64,000 bases of DNA from Xanthocytophaga flava (GTDB lineage Bacteria; Bacteroidota; Bacteroidia; Cytophagales; 172606-1). Positions 58,859 through 64,000 of this stretch are shown here, one piece after another. Below the pieces are notes generated by a model. The model was not told the origin of the DNA and searched no databases. It saw nothing but the letters and a program-made list of their open reading frames with translations. The translations under genes were made by a program, and so were the position numbers. The stretch spans positions 1 through 64,000 of the forward strand of contig JASJOS010000012.1 in assembly GCA_030068525.1 (NCBI GenBank), given 5' to 3'. Within the stretch, counting starts at the first letter, position 1, and each line of letters opens with the position of its first letter.

Positions 58859-60124
58859 ATGAAATCACTTTCTAAACGTCAGTTCCTAAAGTCTGTTGCA
58901 GGGATCAGTGGATCTCTTACCTTGTCAAATTGGGAAAATATGTTTGCCCAAGTAGCACATATTTCTGCTCCAGAACTGGCAAAGAAGGAAGAGTTTTGGG
59001 TACAAATACGAAAAGGCTATACAGTAACTCCGGATTTTATTCAGCTTGAAAATGGATATTATTCCTTGGCTGCAACAGAGGTGTTGGAAAAATATATAGA
59101 ACATATTCGTCAGGTCAATGCGGTCTCTTCTTATTATATGCGTACGCGTATGACAGACGATAAACTTATGGCACGTAACGAATTGGCACGTTTGCTAGGA
59201 TGTACACCTGAAGAGTTAATCATTACCCGCAACACAACAGAATCACTAGATACTGTTATCTCCGGTATTACCTGGAAGGCAGGAGATGAAGTCATTATGG
59301 CTGAACAGGATTATGGCGCCATGCTGGATATGTTTGCACTACAGGCACGTAGGTATGGAATTGTCAATAAACTGGTTTCCATACCTAATCATCCCAAATC
59401 CGACGAAGAAATAGTGAGCCTGTATGAGAAGATGATTACCAGCAAAACCCGCATGTTAATGGTATGTCAGATTGTAAATATTACTGGTCAGATTTTGCCA
59501 GTTCGCAAAATTGCAGATATGGCTCATCATCATAATGTAGAGGTGCTAGTAGATGGAGCCCATGCCTTTGGACACCTTGACTTTAAGATTTCAGATCTGG
59601 GTTGTGATTACTATGGTAGTAGTTTACACAAATGGCTGGGCACACCACTGGGAGCAGGTATTCTCTATGTGAGAAAAGAAAAAATTCCAGGTATCTGGCA
59701 ACTATTTGGCGATATGGGATTCAAAGACGATGATATTCGTAAACTCAATCACACAGGCACTCATCCGGTAGCTACAGATCTGGCTATACAGGATGCTATA
59801 CGCTTCCACGAAAAAATAGGTATTCAGCGTAAAGAAGCTCGTTTGCGTTATCTGCAACATTATTGGACAGATCAGGTTCGGAACCATCCAGCTATCATTC
59901 TTAACACTCCTTCTGATCCAAAACGATCCTGTGCAATTGCCAATGTACATGTCAAAGGCAAGAAACCAGACGAATTAGCCAAGCTCCTTATGAGTAAATA
60001 CAAAATCTTTACAGTAGCCATTGATCGTCCGGGAGTAGCAGGTATTCGGGTAACGCCTCACGTATATACAACCACTCAGGAACTGGATATATTTGTAAAA
60101 GCACTACATCAAATTGCTGGATGA
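58859..60124 (+). CDS. Exported class V aminotransferase (isopenicillin-N epimerase-like)
   Basis: 421 residues. N-terminus MKSLSKRQFLKSVAGISGSL is a Tat-like signal with S-K-R-Q-F-L-K (Lys in place of the first Arg), so export of a folded enzyme is suggested. Class V PLP fold: the N-terminal ELARLLGCTPEELIITRNTTESL with the phosphate-binding turn, VLVDGAHAFGH near 227-237, and the PLP Lys in YGSSLHKWLGTPLGAG near 258-273. Isopenicillin-N epimerase and cysteine desulfurase relatives share this architecture. Substrate unknown. Confidence 0.85.
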   Translation: MKSLSKRQFLKSVAGISGSLTLSNWENMFAQVAHISAPELAKKEEFWVQIRKGYTVTPDFIQLENGYYSLAATEVLEKYIEHIRQVNAVSSYYMRTRMTDDKLMARNELARLLGCTPEELIITRNTTESLDTVISGITWKAGDEVIMAEQDYGAMLDMFALQARRYGIVNKLVSIPNHPKSDEEIVSLYEKMITSKTRMLMVCQIVNITGQILPVRKIADMAHHHNVEVLVDGAHAFGHLDFKISDLGCDYYGSSLHKWLGTPLGAGILYVRKEKIPGIWQLFGDMGFKDDDIRKLNHTGTHPVATDLAIQDAIRFHEKIGIQRKEARLRYLQHYWTDQVRNHPAIILNTPSDPKRSCAIANVHVKGKKPDELAKLLMSKYKIFTVAIDRPGVAGIRVTPHVYTTTQELDIFVKALHQIAG

Positions 60125-60160
60125 TACTATTTTTCTCAAATCACATAATACGAAATAGGA

Positions 60161-60202
60161 AGGGAATAAAAGCATTTAGCAGAAAGTTAGCTTTTATTCC
60201 CT
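60161..60202. terminator. Terminator between convergent genes
   Basis: 13-bp stem AGGGAATAAAAGC / GCTTTTATTCCCT (60161-60173 and 60190-60202), 16-nt loop. It lies between the aminotransferase and the 60245-60550 gene. Confidence 0.75.
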
Positions 60203-60244
60203 GAAAGAACTATCTCTGCTTACACTAGAAATAGAACTATTATA

Positions 60245-60550
60245 TTAGTTTACTGAAGGAAGAATAGTCTCATCCCCTAAAACCTCTTTTAATTCTATAG
60301 TCTCTGCAGCGACAACAGGTTCAGGAAACTCAGGTTCTATTCTGGAGTATTCTCCATAAACAATAAATTTATCCCCTTTGACAACTGTCTGTACTGTTGA
60401 CTGATTAATCTTTGATCCAATAGGAAGCTGTTTTTCTATTTGTTCAAAATCCACTTCTATAGTAGATATAGAGGATGTTTGTACAACACTAATAGCCTTT
60501 TCATGATCAAAAGAAATGAGGTATTCTTTTACAAAAAAGTTCTTTTTCAT
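60245..60550 (-). CDS. Small hypothetical protein
   Basis: 101 residues, soluble, acidic C-terminus (EPEFPEPVVAAETIELKEV). N-terminal strand pattern VKEYLISFDHEKAISVVQT resembles a small beta protein. No family recognised. It starts 71 nt downstream of the prenyltransferase stop on the same strand, so it may be its co-transcribed neighbour. Confidence 0.6.
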   Translation of the reverse strand: MKKNFFVKEYLISFDHEKAISVVQTSSISTIEVDFEQIEKQLPIGSKINQSTVQTVVKGDKFIVYGEYSRIEPEFPEPVVAAETIELKEVLGDETILPSVN

Positions 60551-60621
60551 ATGCAGTTACAGTGATCTGATCACCGATTTGTATGATTTGGGTAATCAGA
60601 CCTAAAAAAGTGTACCTGCGA

Positions 60622-61620
60622 TTATGTTACAGCAAAATATTTCGCTAAAAAACGTGATAATGGAAGCAATGACAGCACAATCAGTCCATAGATCCCTCCA
60701 GCAAATACAGCTGCAATAGAAGCATCCATCACGATTAATGAAATCACACCTGCTTTCACTGCCAGCCCAATATTACGAGGTTGAGGATCATTATAAGCAA
60801 GAATTAATGGCGGAAATATAAGGTAAATGAAAAATACTAAAAAAGGAAGACTTTGCCAAAGAGGTATTCCTGAGATAAATGCCAATGCACAAATAGATAG
60901 GATTACGATCCCATATAAGAAGAAAGGAATATAAAACGACCTCTTACTCCCCCCATGAACTTCACCTCTACTCACGGAGGTAATAGCAGATATATAGATG
61001 ATGGGAATGAGACATATATAAAGAACTTTATATTGTTCAAAATGTAGTAAAAATTCGCTCTCTATATGATTCTCAATACCCCAAGACCCAAATTCCCCTC
61101 TAAATGGTAAAGTTGTTCCTAAAAAAAGGTTTAGTCCCCTGCAAAGCCCCATATTTATCGGCCCCCAAGATTGATGCTTACCGACTTTGTTATACAATAA
61201 GGCAAAAAATGCAGTTAGGATTGCAATGTAACCACTTAAACCAGATACAGAAAATGCACACAAAACTCCCCCTATCAATAAAAAACTACCCAATATAACC
61301 GCTCCAATAAATGAGGCTCGTCCACTTGGAATAGGACGTTCTGGCCTTTCTACAGCATCAAGTTTTGCATCAAAAACATCATTATAAACAACCCCTCCTC
61401 CATACAAGCCAATAGTAGAAACTAATAGTAGTAAAGCATTAAAACGATATTGCACCCACATGTATTCTACAAATTTCATTTCACCTACTCTCATATAGGT
61501 AAATATGTAGAGAATAAAGGCCTGTCTTACTGCAAAACCTGCTAAAATATCAGCCATTGCAGTGACAATATTAGCAGGACGCATCAGTTGCAGATAGGCG
61601 AACAAACGAGATGATTTCAC
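60622..61620 (-). CDS. UbiA-family prenyltransferase, EboC-like
   Basis: 332 residues, about eight transmembrane helices. Family start AYLQLMRPANIVTAMADILAG and the first Asp motif NDVFDAKLDAVERPERPIPSG (near 105-125). The second Asp-rich motif is weak, which agrees with the EboC subgroup of UbiA-like proteins. EboC belongs to the ebo cluster (eboA-F), linked in cyanobacteria to export of indole-alkaloid precursors and, in other phyla, to unknown prenylated products. No other ebo gene is adjacent. Substrate unknown. Confidence 0.8.
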   Translation of the reverse strand: MKSSRLFAYLQLMRPANIVTAMADILAGFAVRQAFILYIFTYMRVGEMKFVEYMWVQYRFNALLLLVSTIGLYGGGVVYNDVFDAKLDAVERPERPIPSGRASFIGAVILGSFLLIGGVLCAFSVSGLSGYIAILTAFFALLYNKVGKHQSWGPINMGLCRGLNLFLGTTLPFRGEFGSWGIENHIESEFLLHFEQYKVLYICLIPIIYISAITSVSRGEVHGGSKRSFYIPFFLYGIVILSICALAFISGIPLWQSLPFLVFFIYLIFPPLILAYNDPQPRNIGLAVKAGVISLIVMDASIAAVFAGGIYGLIVLSLLPLSRFLAKYFAVT

Positions 61621-61694
61621 TTGTATAAACTAAAAGAAATGAACAGATTTTATTTATAATATCAGATAATTCTCCTCAAAACAAATGAGAACAG

Positions 61695-62342
61695 CTACTC
61701 TCCCATCTTTACTATTTTAAACTGTTCCCATTGCTTATTCGCATAATCCAGAAAGGCTTTGGGTGCTTTATTGAAGGTAGCATCTACTACTTTAGCAGGA
61801 GTCTCAGCATAATCTTTCATAGGTGAACCATTTTCATATAAGACAGTCCGACCACGAATCGCATATTTCTCTCCATTCTCAAGCATCATCAGTTTCAATA
61901 CATCGGGACTTACATCACTTCTACATCCTACTGTATACAAAAAGGTTATTTCAGCAAAGCCATCTTTATCCAGGTCTGTTACAGACAACGATCCTGCAAC
62001 ATGGTCAACCATTACATCAAAGGGGCAATCTTTCTCAAAATCGTAGATTTGACGAAGCTGCTGAAAGGTGTTGGTGCTTTTATCAATGTAATGAAAAGCA
62101 TATAATTCTTTACTTCTTCCATCCTTTTCCTCTTTACCTTCTTTCATTTCAGTTTCGGTGAGTATTATTAGATTTTCGCCATTCTTGTCTTCCCAGCTCA
62201 ACGCCTGAATAAAGTTTCCTTTGTATTTTATCTTTTTGGCTGCAATATCTTTAACTGTTACATAATGAGTTTGAGGGGTTTGGGCATTGCATAAAAAAAT
62301 AGTTGCCAGAAAGGCTATACTCACAACAAATAACTTTCTCAT
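61695..62342 (-). CDS. Secreted protein, M949_RS01915-like surface polysaccharide family (tentative)
   Basis: About 215 residues from the ATG at 62342 (MRKLFVVSIAFLATIFLCNA, signal peptide cut near 21). The frame is open 17 codons further but those lack a signal. Body pattern VTDLDKDGFAEITFLYTVGCRSDVSPDVLKLMM and the C-terminal YANKQWEQFKIVK matches a small secreted family that I recall being annotated as surface-polysaccharide-related from Riemerella. That name is weakly founded. The D-x-D-x-D-G stretch may bind calcium. Confidence 0.65.
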   Translation of the reverse strand: MRKLFVVSIAFLATIFLCNAQTPQTHYVTVKDIAAKKIKYKGNFIQALSWEDKNGENLIILTETEMKEGKEEKDGRSKELYAFHYIDKSTNTFQQLRQIYDFEKDCPFDVMVDHVAGSLSVTDLDKDGFAEITFLYTVGCRSDVSPDVLKLMMLENGEKYAIRGRTVLYENGSPMKDYAETPAKVVDATFNKAPKAFLDYANKQWEQFKIVKMGE

Positions 62343-62398
62343 AAATGGAAATAAAGTAGAATGATAAAACAGCGTAAAAATACAAGAATGCATATAAT

Positions 62399-62433
62399 AA
62401 AAAACACCACTCCTTTTCAGAAATGGTGTTTTT
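62399..62433 (-). terminator. Terminator of the YbjN-like gene
   Basis: 10-bp stem AAAAACACCA / TGGTGTTTTT (62400-62409 and 62424-62433), 14-nt loop. The A run reads as T on the minus strand. Confidence 0.75.
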
Positions 62434-62456
62434 AAAAAACTAAGTTATATTAAAAA

Positions 62457-62918
62457 TTAGTTCGACCAATTTGGAAATGTGTTTTTCAGATCATCATCCA
62501 GCAAGTCAGCCCAATATTCCAGATCGGCTATACAAGTTGCCAGTTCGTGATAATCCATACCCCGAATATCCCGTTCATAGGTCGCATATACCCAGTTGCT
62601 GTTTGGCATGATAGTAAGCTTCACCCCTAGTTTTGAGTCGTTCAATTCTAGTAGATGGCGATAAAATTTCAGTAGATCATTGGCAGGAATTTGCATTAAT
62701 GCAGAGAAAATGCGCAGATAATCACGGGAGGTTCCGTTTTCAAAACGAATAGTCTGAATAAAGATATCAATATAGGCTGATCCGATACGCCAGCGCCAGG
62801 TTTTCTTTTCCGAATTAAATACCTGTTCGCGTGTCAAGCCAACAGATTCTGCATATTGATGGATCATTTCAGTAACCTTCTCTACTTGAGGGCTAACAGA
62901 TTGCGGATTTGCACTCAT
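62457..62918 (-). CDS. YbjN-domain protein
   Basis: 153 residues. The type III secretion chaperone-like fold of the YbjN family is suggested by VEKVTEMIHQYAESVG, YIDIFIQTIRFENGTSRDYLRIFS, FYRHLLELNDSKLGVKLTI and the closing ATCIADLEYWADLLDDDL. YbjN proteins are small cytosolic regulators or chaperones of unknown partners. Separate from its neighbours by a terminator on one side and 380 bp on the other. Confidence 0.82.
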   Translation of the reverse strand: MSANPQSVSPQVEKVTEMIHQYAESVGLTREQVFNSEKKTWRWRIGSAYIDIFIQTIRFENGTSRDYLRIFSALMQIPANDLLKFYRHLLELNDSKLGVKLTIMPNSNWVYATYERDIRGMDYHELATCIADLEYWADLLDDDLKNTFPNWSN

Positions 62919-63301
62919 AAGTTTAATAGTTAAAGTATGAATAATGGGTTTGGCTTAGTAATATTCTGGTGTTTGCTACCCTTGTACGGATAAGTAGTAT
63001 TGAAAGTATGAATCTATCATTTTTTATTTTTTCAGTATGATTTTTTTAATCATTTTCTATTCATTAGTTGGCAACAAGAGAAAAAGTAAACAGATTGAAA
63101 ATCATATTAATGTATTTCTATCTTTGTGCCTTTATATAAAGAAACAGCTTTACAGTAAACTGAAAAATAAAACTTCGCTTTTCTTTCTAAATGATTATTG
63201 TTTAGATTCGCGCCGAGACTTTCCAGTAAAGCTTCACTCCATTTGATATAGTTTTGTAATTCTTAATCCATCAGTTGTAACCTTTAACTAGTTATTCAAT
63301 A
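62919..63301. other. Intergenic region upstream of sucC
   Basis: 383 bp between the minus-strand YbjN-like gene and sucC. No supported gene (a 69-codon frame at 63037-63246 is low-complexity and lacks coding signs). The sucC promoter -7 box is described separately. Confidence 0.45.
63249..63256 (+). promoter_or_regulatory. -7 box of the sucC promoter
   Basis: TAGTTTTG fits TAnnTTTG and ends 45 nt before the sucC ATG. Confidence 0.5.
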
Positions 63302-64000
63302 ATGAACATTCACGAATATCAAGGCAAAGACATTCTGAAAAGTTACGGCGTTCGTGTTCAGGAAGGTATTGTTGTCAATACTCCTGATGAGGCTGTAGAA
63401 GCAGCACGTCAGTTGCACGAAAAAACCGGCACTAATTTCTATGTAGTAAAAGCCCAGATCCACGCTGGTGGACGCGGAAAAGGAGGCGGAGTGAAAGTGG
63501 CTAAAAATTTTGAAGAGGTACGTGAGAAAGCCAAAAATATTCTGGGAATGCAGCTGATTACTCATCAGACAGGCCCTGAAGGAAAAAAAGTACATAAAGT
63601 GTTGATTGCTCAAGATGTATACTATCCAGGTCCGTCAGAACCGAAAGAATATTATCTGAGTATTCTTTTAGATCGTGGTAAGTCTTGCAATGTAATTATG
63701 GCAAGTACTGAGGGTGGTATGGATATAGAAGAAGTAGCAGAGCATCACCCTGATAAAATCGTAAAAGAATGGATTGACCCGGTAATCGGTCTGCAACCAT
63801 TCCAGGCACGTAAAGTAGCCTTTGGTTTAGGGCTTGAAGGCGAAGCATTCAAAGAGATGGTAAAATTCATCACTGCTTTGTACCGTGCATATGTAGAAAC
63901 AGATTCTTCTATGTTTGAAATCAACCCAGTGTTGAAAACTTCAGACAACAAGATATTGGCTGTAGATGCAAAAGTAAACCTGGACGACAACGCATTGTAT
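63302..64000 (+). CDS. sucC: Succinyl-CoA ligase, ADP-forming, beta subunit (partial, runs off window)
   Basis: 233 codons from the ATG at 63302 to the window end, about 60 % of the usual 390-400. [19 protein letters not shown] is the hallmark start of SucC. The ATP-grasp substrate-binding stretch follows in [20 protein letters not shown] (near 49-68), then [20 protein letters not shown] and [20 protein letters not shown], which holds the Mg-binding residues. It makes succinate and ATP in the TCA cycle, with SucD expected downstream. It has its own -7 box. Confidence 0.97.
   Translation, partial: MNIHEYQGKDILKSYGVRVQEGIVVNTPDEAVEAARQLHEKTGTNFYVVKAQIHAGGRGKGGGVKVAKNFEEVREKAKNILGMQLITHQTGPEGKKVHKVLIAQDVYYPGPSEPKEYYLSILLDRGKSCNVIMASTEGGMDIEEVAEHHPDKIVKEWIDPVIGLQPFQARKVAFGLGLEGEAFKEMVKFITALYRAYVETDSSMFEINPVLKTSDNKILAVDAKVNLDDNALY

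Noticed and set aside
63037-63246. 69-codon frame upstream of sucC
   Set aside because: Low-complexity Lys/Phe/Leu-rich product, no ribosome site and it runs into the sucC promoter.
1-64000. tRNA or rRNA genes
   Set aside because: No T-arm GTTCGANTC motif with matching acceptor stem and no rRNA-like stretch was recognised in intergenic regions; a weak match could have been missed by eye.

Overview
The window suggests a member of the Bacteroidota, probably a Cytophagales-type gliding or soil bacterium. It is AT-rich. Promoters repeatedly show the Bacteroidota -7 box TAnnTTTG instead of a sigma70 -10 box. Lineage-typical genes include LytS/LytTR two-component systems, TPR/OmpA proteins of PorE type, TonB receptors with a carboxypeptidase-like N-terminus, AraC regulators with a membrane sensor, S24 repressors of the Bacteroidota subtype, and an EboC-like UbiA protein. 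No rRNA, tRNA or CRISPR array was seen.

Layout. 1-0.8 kb: the end of an IS3-type element sits in a fatty-acid desaturase gene. 1.2-4.8 kb: two tandem LytS-type kinases and their LytTR response regulator. 5.3-7.3 kb: TetR regulator and ABC1 kinase. 7.5-12 kb: secreted orphan protein, AraC regulator, S41 peptidase. 12.1-18.3 kb: a compact phage-like island. It has a divergent S24 repressor and a leftward run of a PD-(D/E)XK nuclease, a Sak4-like ATPase, a protein with an SSB-type acidic tail and five small proteins, closed by terminators. There is no integrase and there are no structural genes. 18.5-23 kb: pyrR, pyrB, two FKBP-type isomerases, dcd and a DUF3299 protein. 23.2-34.3 kb: TonB receptor, then a leftward surface/LPS group (GT2, rsgA, acyltransferase, kdtA), a TPR protein, arfB and a PorE-like OmpA protein. 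34.8-39 kb: the four-gene Anbu cluster (transglutaminase-like protease, Anbu proteasome homologue, alpha-E protein, circularly permuted ATP-grasp). 39.2-43.1 kb: thioesterase, lipid kinase, metallophosphoesterase, a candidate structured RNA and a SPOR-like protein. 43.3-47.4 kb: a serine-biosynthesis group with a class V aminotransferase and a SerB-SerA fusion, with an EamA transporter between them. 47.9-53.5 kb: a three-gene operon of a tubulin/FtsZ-like protein, a small membrane protein and a 1153-residue protein with an actin/Hsp70-like ATPase domain. 53.6-64 kb: membrane protein, OsmC, H+/Na+-pyrophosphatase, CsaA, exported class V aminotransferase, EboC-like prenyltransferase, small proteins and the start of sucC.

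The strongest candidate for an undescribed system is the tubulin-like / membrane / actin-like operon at 47.9-53.5 kb. It pairs homologues of both cytoskeletal NTPase folds in one transcription unit with a membrane protein. Second are the Anbu/ATP-grasp peptide-ligation cluster, which is a known but poorly understood system, and the integrase-less recombination island under an S24 repressor. All functional calls are made by reading the sequence; no database search was run.
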